DNA of 6,409 nt. Source: Rickettsiales bacterium. Its GTDB lineage: Bacteria; Pseudomonadota; Alphaproteobacteria; Rickettsiales; UBA1997. The position numbers and the translations under genes were made by a program. The notes under the pieces were generated by a model. It was not told the DNA's origin. It made no database searches and worked only from the letters and a program-made list of their open reading frames with translations. Location of the stretch: assembly GCA_023262945.1 (NCBI GenBank), contig JALQXY010000048.1:1-6409 (forward strand). The letters are read 5' to 3'. Below, piece after piece: positions 1 through 5,868 of the stretch (its first letter is position 1; the number at the start of each line of letters is the position of its first letter).

Positions 1-6
1 AGCTTC

Positions 7-73
7 ATTTTTTAAAAATTTTTATCTCAAAAAATATTTTGTCATATTGTTTATTTTTAGATGGGAATTGGTA
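7..73 (+). repeat. Right-hand part of a dispersed repeat copy (copy 1)
   Basis: This stretch matches the right half of the complete copy at 74-246. Shared features are an AT-rich block (ATTTTTTA, then TTTTTATCT), the string ATATTTTGTCATATTGTT, and the terminal sequence GGGAATTGGTA. The match seems to continue to the window's left edge, so the copy is probably cut by the window and not by biology. Its right end stops one base before the left end of copy 2, so the two copies sit head-to-head. No coding potential is apparent. Confidence 0.75.
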
Positions 74-94
74 ATACCAATTCCCACCTAAAAA
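54..94. repeat. Long palindrome at the junction of two repeat copies
   Basis: The arms TTTTTAG and TGGGAATTGGT are mirrored by ACCAATTCCCA and CTAAAAA with one A/C mismatch (61 against 87), centred on position 74. It forms because copy 1 ends and copy 2 begins here in opposite orientation. It could fold into a strong hairpin in RNA, but no T-run follows on either strand beyond the stem itself, so a classical intrinsic terminator is not well supported. Confidence 0.8.
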
Positions 95-246
95 ACATAT
101 ATAAAAACTAAACAATCTGACTTTATCTTTTTGGCTAAAAATTGCAAAAAGCCTTAAGCCCTATAGGTATAGGACTTGCATTTTTTACAATTTTTATCTT
201 AAAAAATATTTTGTCATATTGTTCATTTTTAGATGAGAATTGGTAT
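74..246 (+). mobile_element. Complete copy of a short MITE-like element (copy 2)
   Basis: This is a non-coding element of about 173 bases. Its two 21-base ends (74-94 and 226-246) are inverted repeats of each other with two mismatches; the outer part reads ATACCAATTC on the left and GAATTGGTAT on the right. In the middle is a palindromic core: AAGCCCTATA (156-165), GG, TATAGGACTT (168-177), flanked by the wider inverted pair AATTGCAAAAA and TTTTTACAATT. The left half (75-143) recurs inverted at 3997-4063. The core plus right half recurs inverted at 5762-5868 with about six differences in 107 bases. Terminal inverted repeats, no ORF and several near-identical copies fit a MITE or a Rickettsia-palindromic-element-like repeat. 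No target-site duplication can be confirmed, because the left flank is another copy. The family name is unknown to me. Confidence 0.75.
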
Positions 247-330
247 TATAATTAAAACTTTCATTGATTTTTTAATTACTTTTAACGAGTATGTCATTTA
301 TGATTAATTAATAGTTAATTTTAAAAAAGA

Positions 331-393
331 AAATATCAAAAAGATAAATAGTATCACTTGCATAAATAAGTATGTATTATTATTTTGATATTT
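331..393. repeat. 11-base inverted repeat just upstream of the tRNA
   Basis: AAATATCAAAA (331-341) is the exact reverse complement of TTTTGATATTT (383-393), separated by 41 bases and ending five bases before the tRNA. It may be chance in such AT-rich DNA, or a structure in the tRNA leader. The rest of 247-398 contains nothing I can identify. Confidence 0.35.
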
Positions 394-398
394 AATTT

Positions 399-475
399 GA
401 GCCCGTAGCTCAGCTGGATAGAGCAACAGCCTTCTAAGCTGTGGGTCAGAAGTTCGAATCTTCTCGGGCTCGCCA
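399..475 (+). tRNA. tRNA-Arg (anticodon TCT)
   Basis: A full cloverleaf can be drawn by hand. The acceptor stem GAGCCCG (399-405) pairs perfectly with CGGGCTC (465-471). The D stem is GCTC/GAGC. The anticodon stem ACAGC/GCTGT encloses the loop CTTCTAA with anticodon TCT at 433-435. The T stem AGAAG/CTTCT encloses loop TTCGAAT. The discriminator is G and the CCA end is encoded (473-475). It decodes AGA, a common arginine codon in AT-rich genomes. No intron or defect is seen. Its neighbours are a repeat cluster upstream and glnA 76 bases downstream on the same strand. Confidence 0.97.
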
Positions 476-492
476 TTTCTAAATATGGATTT

Positions 493-501
493 TGCTATAA
501 T
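493..501 (+). promoter_or_regulatory. Probable extended -10 promoter for glnA
   Basis: A perfect TATAAT (496-501) is preceded by TGC, giving the extended -10 motif TGnTATAAT. No good -35 box lies 16-18 bases upstream, which extended -10 promoters tolerate. Transcription would start near 508 and leave a leader of about 44 bases before the glnA ATG. The site lies just after the tRNA end, so glnA need not depend on tRNA read-through. No NtrC- or sigma-54-type site (GG-N10-GC) was noticed here. Confidence 0.5.
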
Positions 502-551
502 TCATTAGTCATTCTAGATTTTACTTTTAGAGTTTTATTTAAAAAATTTTT

Positions 552-1970
552 ATGTTAAAAATAACTAATTCAGCAGATTTACTAAAAACAATTAAAGAAA
601 AAGAAATAAAATTTGTTGATTTTCGTTTTAGCGATTATCGTGGTAAATGGCTTAATGTTAGCTATTGCGCTGATATGATTAGTGAAAATGACTTAAATGA
701 AGGGATCGCTTTTGATGGTTCTTCTGTTTTAGCTTGGAAGCCGATAAATGAATCGGATATGTTGATGAAGCCGCAATTTGACACTGCTTTTATTGATCCT
801 TTTACCACTTCTTCTACTTTGGTACTTACTTGTGATGTTATTGATCCAGAAAATAATTCTAACTACGAAAGGGATCCTCGCAATACTGCGCGTAAAGCTG
901 AGCGATATTTAAAAGATAGCGGTATCGGAGATGTAGCTTACTTTGGTCCTGAGCCAGAATTTTTTGTTTTTGATGACATAAGATTTGAAAATAAGTCTCA
1001 TGGCAATTTTTATAAAATAAATTCTGAAGAAGCTCCACATAATAACGGAGCTAAAATTGATTCTGGAAATTTAGGTCGTCGCTCAATGACTAAAGGGGCT
1101 TATTTTGATTCTTTACCTCTAGATACGGGTCAAGATTTAAGATCAGAAATAGTTGACGCTTTAAAGCAAGTAGGAATTAAGCCATCTTTGCATCATCATG
1201 AAGTAGCAACATCTCAATATGAAATTGGTTTTTTATATGACTCTTTAGTTAATACTGCAGATAATGTACAAAAATTCAAATATGTTGTAAATAATATGTG
1301 CCAGGCTTATGGTAAGACTTCTACATTTATGCCAAAGCCAATATTTGCCGATAATGGTTCTGGTATGCATGTTCATCAATCGATATGGAAAAATGGCAAA
1401 AATTTATTTACTGGAAATGATCACGCTAATTTATCACAAACTGCTATTTATTATATTGGTGGTATCGTAAAGCATGCAAAAGCTATTAATGCTTTTGCCA
1501 ATTCAACAACCAATAGCTACAAAAGGCTAGTTCCTGGTTTTGAGGCACCTGTTATGTTGGCTTATTCAGCAAAAAATCGTTCAGCTTCTATTAGAATACC
1601 TCATGTTACTAATGAAAAAGCCCGTCGCATCGAAACGCGCTTTCCAGATCCATCATCTAATCCATATTTAACATTTGCCGCGCTTTTAATGGCTGGTATT
1701 GATGGTATCAAAAACAAAATACATCCAGGAGAACCAAAAAATCAAGATCTTTATCACCTTTCACCTCGTGAACAGAAAAAGATCCCGACTGTTGCGCGTA
1801 ATTTACGAGAAGCTCTGAATGCTTTAGATAAAGATCGTCAATTTCTTACCAAGGGCGGTGTATTTACTGATGAGCAAATAGATTCTTATATTAGTCTTAA
1901 AATGGAGGAAGTAGAAAAATGTGAACAAATTCCCCATCCTATAGAGTTTGAACTTTATTATAATAGTTAA
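552..1970 (+). CDS. glnA: Glutamine synthetase, type I
   Basis: Cytosolic enzyme that makes glutamine from glutamate, ammonia and ATP. The 472 residues match the usual bacterial GS-I length (about 470). The N-terminal beta-grasp domain carries the conserved FDGSS loop (54-58). The catalytic domain shows the metal-binding GPEPEF (E134, E136), HHHEVA..QYE (E217, E224), the NGSGMHVHQS stretch with H273, RLVPG (R325 onward), NRSASIRIP (R343) and RIETRFPDPSSNPY (E361, R363). The C-terminal DLYHL contains Tyr401, at the position of the adenylylated tyrosine of E. coli GlnA (NLYDL), so GlnE-type control is possible though no partner gene is visible. The chosen ATG gives the standard N-terminus; no clear Shine-Dalgarno precedes it. 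A gap of 56 bases separates it from the next gene. The reading frame is intact and all recognised active-site motifs are present. Confidence 0.97.
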   Translation: MLKITNSADLLKTIKEKEIKFVDFRFSDYRGKWLNVSYCADMISENDLNEGIAFDGSSVLAWKPINESDMLMKPQFDTAFIDPFTTSSTLVLTCDVIDPENNSNYERDPRNTARKAERYLKDSGIGDVAYFGPEPEFFVFDDIRFENKSHGNFYKINSEEAPHNNGAKIDSGNLGRRSMTKGAYFDSLPLDTGQDLRSEIVDALKQVGIKPSLHHHEVATSQYEIGFLYDSLVNTADNVQKFKYVVNNMCQAYGKTSTFMPKPIFADNGSGMHVHQSIWKNGKNLFTGNDHANLSQTAIYYIGGIVKHAKAINAFANSTTNSYKRLVPGFEAPVMLAYSAKNRSASIRIPHVTNEKARRIETRFPDPSSNPYLTFAALLMAGIDGIKNKIHPGEPKNQDLYHLSPREQKKIPTVARNLREALNALDKDRQFLTKGGVFTDEQIDSYISLKMEEVEKCEQIPHPIEFELYYNS

Positions 1971-2026
1971 ACCTGATAAATTTATTTAATAATTCAAAAA
2001 ACTAATTACATTTAGCCCGCTCATAT

Positions 2027-3223
2027 ATGATTTTCAAAAGAAATGGAATCGAGATTGGAATCAAAGATCGAGATATATCATCCTTAGAAATAAAATTTAA
2101 AATCAAAGAAGGTGAGCCTATAATATTGCGTCCTGTTCGCAAAGAAGATCTAGAAGATTATAAAGAAATATTTTGCGATCCAGAATCAATGGGTTTTTAT
2201 CGCGGTGGTGCCTGGACCCAAGAATATTGTGAAGAAAGATTAGAAATATGGGAAAAGAGGTGGCAAGAAAAAAACCCATATTCCGCTATGAAAATAGTTG
2301 ATAGCTCTGATGAGATTATTGGTCATGTAGTTTTTGGAGTGGCGAGTCCAAAAGATGTTCCTCATAATGAAGATTATAAACAATATGGAGAAGTTGCGGC
2401 GGTTATTGCAAAAGATCATAGAAATAAAGGAATCATGAATAATGTTGCAGAAGCATTGGAATTATTTTATTTCTCTTATCTTACAGGAGAAAATGCTGTA
2501 AGTTTTGGAATTGAAGTTCCAATTAAAAGTGGAATAGTTGCTACTACATCTCTAGAAAATGAACCAATTTATACACTTCTTGCAAATCGTTTAGGTGTGG
2601 TGCCTATAATCAGAGAGGAGAAATCGTTAAAAGATGATAGATTGTTATTTCAGGCAACAGCATGGCATCTGCAATTAAAAAAGTCTAGCCTAGATGAAGT
2701 AAAATTATTGGTGGATGAATGGCATAATTTAAAAAACGGATTAAGATATATTGGTTGCTTTGATAAAAAAAAGCAAAAATCATTAATTCAGATTTTTAAT
2801 ATATTAGGGGCTTTTAATGGTGGTGATTATCAGCAAAGATTATTATCTGAAGAAGAAATAGAAGAAAAATTTAAATCAAAAATGAACTTAGATCCCAAAT
2901 CTTCAATGCAAGATATTATAAATAAATTCAATAATTTTGGGCAAGAATTTTTAGAAAAAATAAAAAACTCAGAATCAGAGTCGCAAAAAATATCTAACCT
3001 TATTTCAAATATTGATGAAATTGATCAAATATTTAAAGATTTAGAAGTTGATGCAATAACGGGAAAGCGTAAAGCAAGTGAAGTATATAGAGATCCAGGT
3101 TTGTTAAGACCATTAGAAAAAGCTTTGAATTATTTAAATCAATTAACAGGGCCGCTTAATGCGCCTCGTCCAACCGACGCATCTTTATTAAATCCTCCAC
3201 CTCTTCAAAGGAGTTATTCTTAA
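2027..3223 (+). CDS. GNAT-family acetyltransferase domain with a long uncharacterised C-terminal region
   Basis: The 398-residue protein has a GNAT-like domain at about residues 31-215. It begins IILRPVRKEDLEDYKEIF, typical of RimJ/RimL-type acetyltransferases. It then has a strand EIIGHVVFGV (96-105), a motif-A-like EVAAVIAKDHRNKGIMNNV (122-140) and a motif-B-like SLENEPIYTLLANRLG (175-190). The acetyl-CoA loop HRNKGI is looser than the canonical R/QxxGxG/A, and no substrate can be inferred. Residues 220-398 match nothing I recognise. They are hydrophilic and mostly helical-looking, rich in Lys/Glu/Asn, with possible coiled-coil character around 285-345, and end in a proline-rich tail (about 375-395). 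No signal peptide or membrane segment is evident. It follows glnA by 56 bases without a clear promoter and precedes the protease gene by 15 bases. It could be a regulatory acetyltransferase or a secreted symbiont protein; both are speculation. Confidence 0.75.
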   Translation: MIFKRNGIEIGIKDRDISSLEIKFKIKEGEPIILRPVRKEDLEDYKEIFCDPESMGFYRGGAWTQEYCEERLEIWEKRWQEKNPYSAMKIVDSSDEIIGHVVFGVASPKDVPHNEDYKQYGEVAAVIAKDHRNKGIMNNVAEALELFYFSYLTGENAVSFGIEVPIKSGIVATTSLENEPIYTLLANRLGVVPIIREEKSLKDDRLLFQATAWHLQLKKSSLDEVKLLVDEWHNLKNGLRYIGCFDKKKQKSLIQIFNILGAFNGGDYQQRLLSEEEIEEKFKSKMNLDPKSSMQDIINKFNNFGQEFLEKIKNSESESQKISNLISNIDEIDQIFKDLEVDAITGKRKASEVYRDPGLLRPLEKALNYLNQLTGPLNAPRPTDASLLNPPPLQRSYS

Positions 3224-3226
3224 AGG
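3222..3226 (+). promoter_or_regulatory. Ribosome binding site supporting the TTG start at 3239
   Basis: AAAGG overlaps the stop codon of the upstream gene and lies 12 bases before a TTG; a stronger AAAGGAG sits further up at 3207-3213. The alternative in-frame ATG at 3257 has no purine-rich site at proper distance, so TTG is the better start, although the spacing is a little long. Confidence 0.45.
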
Positions 3227-3238
3227 TCTGCAAAATTC

Positions 3239-3865
3239 TTGAAAAAGCTAAAAAATATGATATCAGATAGTGAAATAGTAAATATTTTATATTTAATAAT
3301 TTTATTATCTTTTATACTTGGTGGACTTTTTTTTCGCAAAGATATGTCATTTAAAAAAGTTATCAAATATACTCTAATATGGTTCTTAATTGCTGTAATT
3401 TGTATTATTTTATATAGTTATAGATTTGAATTTAAAGAGTTAAAGCAGCGAGTAATTTCTGAAATCAATCCAAGCTCTATTCGAAATAATAATGCAGGGC
3501 AGATAATAATTAATGTATCGCAGAATAATCATTTTTTTGCCAATTTAGAGATCAATGGTGTTAATGTTAGATTTATGATTGATACCGGAGCTAGTGATGT
3601 GGTGCTAAGTCTTGCTGATGCTAAAAAGATAGGAATTAACCCTAAAAATCTATTTTTTAATAAACCTTATCAAACGGCAAATGGAGTAACATATGGTGCA
3701 AATATTATGCTTAATAAGGTAAGATTTGGCAATATTTTAATGCGTAATATAAACGCATCAATTAATAATGCTGATATGGGAACTTCTCTTTTAGGAATGA
3801 GTTTTTTGCGTAAATTTAAACGTTACGAGTTTTATCAAGATAGATTGATATTAACCCCATTTTAA
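3239..3865 (+). CDS. Membrane-anchored retropepsin-like aspartic protease (APRc / TIGR02281 type)
   Basis: The 208-residue protein has two hydrophobic helices near the N-terminus (about 13-32 and 41-60), a linker, and a single retropepsin-like domain (about 88-208). The catalytic signature is MIDTGASDVVLS with D115-T116-G117-A118. A flap-like segment YQTANGVTYGA (144-154) and the family-typical SLLGMSFLRKF (183-193) follow. With one catalytic Asp per chain, it should act as a homodimer. The Rickettsia conorii homologue APRc is an outer-membrane-associated protease with retropepsin properties, proposed to process surface proteins. A similar role here is inference. The start is a TTG; an ATG six codons later would remove only the leading Lys-rich residues. 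It is 15 bases downstream of the GNAT gene on the same strand, suggesting co-transcription. Its 3' end faces trmL across a repeat-containing gap. Confidence 0.85.
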   Translation: MKKLKNMISDSEIVNILYLIILLSFILGGLFFRKDMSFKKVIKYTLIWFLIAVICIILYSYRFEFKELKQRVISEINPSSIRNNNAGQIIINVSQNNHFFANLEINGVNVRFMIDTGASDVVLSLADAKKIGINPKNLFFNKPYQTANGVTYGANIMLNKVRFGNILMRNINASINNADMGTSLLGMSFLRKFKRYEFYQDRLILTPF

Positions 3866-3899
3866 AAGTTCTAAAAAAAATTGAAATTCTAACTTCATA

Positions 3900-4012
3900 T
3901 TTTTGGCTAAAAATGATTGCCGATTTGATGGATTAATCGATTAATCTGATCAAATTTCACCTTAAGCTGTATTGATATACATCTTTATTTTTTAAAAATT
4001 TTTAGCCAAAAA
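3900..4012. repeat. 15-base inverted repeat around an AT-rich spacer
   Basis: TTTTTGGCTAAAAAT (3900-3914) is the exact reverse complement of ATTTTTAGCCAAAAA (3998-4012). The right arm is part of the dispersed repeat (copy 4). The left arm may be the remnant of a second, oppositely oriented copy. The spacer contains the perfect 16-base palindrome GATTAATCGATTAATC (3931-3946). The arms are too far apart to act as a simple terminator hairpin, and no clear intrinsic terminator is visible for either of the two convergent genes in 3866-4046. Confidence 0.7.
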
Positions 4013-4063
4013 GATAAAGTCAGATTGTTTAGTTTTTATATGTTTTTTAGGCGGAAGTGGTAT
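3987..4063 (-). repeat. Truncated dispersed repeat copy (copy 4) reaching into the trmL 3' end
   Basis: From 3997 the sequence is the reverse complement of the left half of the complete element (75-143). The first 45 bases are identical; a two-base deletion, a one-base deletion and two substitutions lie toward the terminus, which reads GGAAGTGGTAT instead of GGAATTGGTAT. The palindromic core and the other end are missing. The terminal repeat overlaps the last codons and stop of trmL. Confidence 0.75.
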
Positions 4064-4490
4064 GATAAAGCACAATACCGCAAGATATTGCAAGATTCAA
4101 TGAGCGAGTATTATTTTTTATTTTGATATTGATTTGATCGTGACATTTATCTCTTATTTCTGTAGGAACTCCAGAGCTTTCTTGTCCAAATAGTACTATG
4201 TCATTTTCAAGAAAAGTAAAATCCTTTATATTTTGATTGCTTTTTGTGGTTGCTAAAATTAAGCGATGCTTTTTGTTTACAATTTCATTGGTAAAAAAAT
4301 CGCTAAAAGAATTGTGACGCTCAATATTCACCAAATTATAATAATCTAGAGCTGATTTCTTGATTTTATTAATATCAAAAGGAAATCCACAGGGCTCGAT
4401 TATATGTAAATCGCTACCAAAACAAGCGCAGCTACGGATAATATTGCCTACATTGACGGCAATTTCAGGCTGAAATAGGGCTATTTTCAT
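4047..4490 (-). CDS. trmL: tRNA (cytidine(34)-2'-O)-methyltransferase, SPOUT family, 3' end altered by a repeat
   Basis: This enzyme methylates the 2'-O of the wobble base (Cm34/cmnm5Um34) of tRNA-Leu isoacceptors, using SAM, as a dimer. The 147 residues open with KIALFQPEIAVNVGNIIRSC (motif 1, N13-R19) and HIIEPCGFPFD, as in TrmL/YibK. LFGQESSGVP (100-109, E104) is motif 2 and RSLNLAISCGIVLY (129-142) motif 3 of the trefoil knot. The family normally continues about 10-15 residues in a final helix; E. coli TrmL has 157. Here the protein ends HTTSA, and the codons for TTSA plus the stop (4047-4061) lie inside the terminal repeat of a mobile repeat copy. The C-terminus is therefore probably shortened; the cofactor-binding motifs remain, so it may still work. 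Its start overlaps the upstream murU-like gene by 26 bases, which suggests translational coupling. Confidence 0.9.
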   Translation of the reverse strand: MKIALFQPEIAVNVGNIIRSCACFGSDLHIIEPCGFPFDINKIKKSALDYYNLVNIERHNSFSDFFTNEIVNKKHRLILATTKSNQNIKDFTFLENDIVLFGQESSGVPTEIRDKCHDQINIKIKNNTRSLNLAISCGIVLYHTTSA

Positions 4491-5241
4491 TATGCAAAAG
4501 TTTTAATAAAATATCTTCACTATTTTTAATAGATTTAACATCTCCAATATGAAAAAACTCAGCATCTAATTCTATTCCTCTAATATTTTCAATATCACCA
4601 TTATTTGTTATTTTTTCTTTAAAAAAATAATTTAAAGAAAAGCATTTTTCATTTGGTTTTCTTTCTAGAATTTTGGGATTAATTATTGCTAGCCCGATAT
4701 AAACATGAGATTTGTTGTCTTTTTTACAATTGATCTTATGATCTTTTGATAAAACAAAATCACCGTCTCCTTCATAGCCATAATATTGATCTTTTGGCTT
4801 TAGGCCAAGTAAAATTTCGCAATCTTTATTTTCTGTAGTAATTTCTAACCATTTTTGCCATAATTTATTAATTTGCAAAATATTATTTTCTTGCCATAAA
4901 ATATCGCCATTAATAATCAACAAAGGTTCGTTTAGATTAATTTTATTTTTAGCAAAAACTAAACCGCCGCCGGTTTCGATTTTTTCTTTTTCGCAAGAAA
5001 AAATAATTTTTTTATTATTTTGTTTTTGAATAAACTCAATAATCTGCTCAGAAAGATAAAAACCATTAATTATTATTTTGTTGATAGTTTTAATTTGGTT
5101 AACTTTTTTTAAACTATAGCTGATAATTTCTTTACCTAAAATTTTAACTAGTGGCTTTGGAATTGAATCGGTGATTGGTCTCATTCTTTCCCCTCTTCCA
5201 GCAGCAAAAATAAATGCTTGAGTTATATTGTTAGATTGCAT
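4465..5241 (-). CDS. murU: Sugar-phosphate nucleotidyltransferase, probably N-acetylmuramate-1-phosphate uridylyltransferase (MurU-like)
   Basis: Cytosolic 258-residue enzyme of the NTP_transferase fold. The N-terminus has the nucleotide-binding signature FAAGRGERMRPITDSIPKPL (12-31). ETGGG (89-93) and the metal-site NGD (111-113) follow, then YIGLAIINPKIL (181-192) and a late FHIGDVKSI (230-238). The compact size and ETGGG motif resemble Pseudomonas MurU, which makes UDP-MurNAc from MurNAc-1-phosphate and UTP in peptidoglycan recycling. A mannose-1-phosphate or glucose-1-phosphate specificity cannot be excluded, and no AmgK kinase gene is present in the window. Residues 40-140 are unusually rich in Ile, Lys and Asn, reflecting the very low GC (about 15-20% in sampled lines). 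The gene abuts dut exactly, starting directly after its stop codon, and overlaps trmL by 26 bases, so the three form one operon. Confidence 0.75.
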   Translation of the reverse strand: MQSNNITQAFIFAAGRGERMRPITDSIPKPLVKILGKEIISYSLKKVNQIKTINKIIINGFYLSEQIIEFIQKQNNKKIIFSCEKEKIETGGGLVFAKNKINLNEPLLIINGDILWQENNILQINKLWQKWLEITTENKDCEILLGLKPKDQYYGYEGDGDFVLSKDHKINCKKDNKSHVYIGLAIINPKILERKPNEKCFSLNYFFKEKITNNGDIENIRGIELDAEFFHIGDVKSIKNSEDILLKLLHNENSPISA

Positions 5242-5688
5242 TTATCTAACTCCAGTTGAGCCAAAACCGCCGGAGCCACGCTCGGTGTCTTCTAACTCAT
5301 CAACCTCAATTAGCTTTGCTTGTTCATATTTTGTAATAATCATTTGCGCAATGCGCATGCCACGACTTACAACAAAATCATTCGTTGAGTGATTGATTAA
5401 TATAACACAAATCTCTCCGCGATAATCAGAATCGATAGTTCCTGGAGTATTGAGAACGCTAATTCCGTTTTTTAATGCTAATCCTGATCTGGGGCGAATT
5501 TGTGCTTCATAGCCTTGCTCTAAAGCTATTGCTATACCAGTTTTTACAAGAGCACTATGGCCAGATTTAATAATTATATCATTATCAATTGCTGCGCTTA
5601 AATCCATGCCAGCACTACCATTGCTTTTATAGTTTGGTAGATCAAGATCTTGTAAATTAGCTAATTTTTTTATTTTTACAATAGTCAT
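5242..5688 (-). CDS. dut: dUTPase (deoxyuridine 5'-triphosphate nucleotidohydrolase), trimeric type
   Basis: Hydrolyses dUTP to dUMP and pyrophosphate, keeping uracil out of DNA and feeding dTMP synthesis; it acts as a homotrimer in the cytosol. The 148 residues match the usual length (about 150). All five family motifs are visible in order: SAGMDL (25-30), RPRSGLA (65-71), GTIDSDYRGE (83-92, with catalytic-site Asp86 and Tyr89 for uracil discrimination), RIAQMI (112-117) and RGSGGFGSTG (137-146). The last is the mobile C-terminal loop that closes over the nucleotide. The sequence strongly resembles rickettsial Dut. It is the first gene of the minus-strand operon, 28 bases downstream of a predicted transcription start. 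No clear Shine-Dalgarno precedes its ATG. Confidence 0.96.
   Translation of the reverse strand: MTIVKIKKLANLQDLDLPNYKSNGSAGMDLSAAIDNDIIIKSGHSALVKTGIAIALEQGYEAQIRPRSGLALKNGISVLNTPGTIDSDYRGEICVILINHSTNDFVVSRGMRIAQMIITKYEQAKLIEVDELEDTERGSGGFGSTGVR
5250..5253 (-). promoter_or_regulatory. Shine-Dalgarno site for the murU-like gene
   Basis: GGAG on the minus strand, inside the last codons of dut, lies eight bases before the ATG at 5241. This good spacing fixes the start and supports coupled translation of dut and the nucleotidyltransferase. Confidence 0.6.
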
Positions 5689-5723
5689 ATAAATTTTGAA
5701 TTGATATTTGTGATTTTATAAAA

Positions 5724-5752
5724 ATTATTTATGTGACTTTTTAATATGTCAT
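5724..5752 (-). promoter_or_regulatory. Predicted sigma-70 type promoter for the dut operon
   Basis: On the minus strand, ATGACA (5747-5752, five of six matches to TTGACA) is followed after exactly 17 bases by AATAAT (5724-5729, five of six to TATAAT). Transcription would start near 5717, giving a leader of roughly 28 bases. It lies between dut and the repeat copy that begins at 5762. AT-richness makes chance matches likely, but both boxes and the spacing are good. Confidence 0.5.
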
Positions 5753-5761
5753 CATAAAATA

Positions 5762-5868
5762 ATACCAAATCCTATCTAAAAATAAACAATATGACAAAAT
5801 ATTTTTAAGATAAAAATTGTAAAAAATGCAAGTCCTATACCTATAGGACTTAAGGCTTTTTGCAATTA
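5762..5868 (-). mobile_element. Dispersed repeat copy broken at its palindromic core (copy 3)
   Basis: This is the reverse complement of 140-246 of the complete element, with about six differences in 107 bases. Present are the terminal inverted repeat (from ATACCAAATCC at 5762), the AT-rich block with AATATGACAAAATAT, and the core palindrome AAGTCCTATA (5830-5839), CC, TATAGGACTT (5842-5851), here with perfect arms. After TTTTTGCAATT the complete element would continue with TTTAGCCAAAAA. Instead unrelated coding sequence starts, so the other half is missing. Confidence 0.85.

Noticed and set aside
54..94. Palindrome as an intrinsic terminator
   Set aside because: The T- and A-runs are part of the stem and no U-tract follows; it is better explained as two repeat ends joined head-to-head.
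1..246. Repeats as a CRISPR array
   Set aside because: The units are long, inverted relative to each other and lack regularly spaced unique spacers.
358..386. Possible tRNA promoter (TTGCAT, 17 bases, TATTTT)
   Set aside because: The boxes match the consensus at only three and four of six positions, and this AT-rich stretch offers many equal candidates.
1971..2026. Terminator or promoter between glnA and the GNAT gene
   Set aside because: No hairpin with T-run and no convincing -35/-10 pair was found in these 56 bases.
3257..3865. ATG at 3257 as start of the protease gene
   Set aside because: No ribosome site lies at a workable distance from it, whereas the TTG at 3239 has AAAGG 12 bases upstream; the difference is only six residues.
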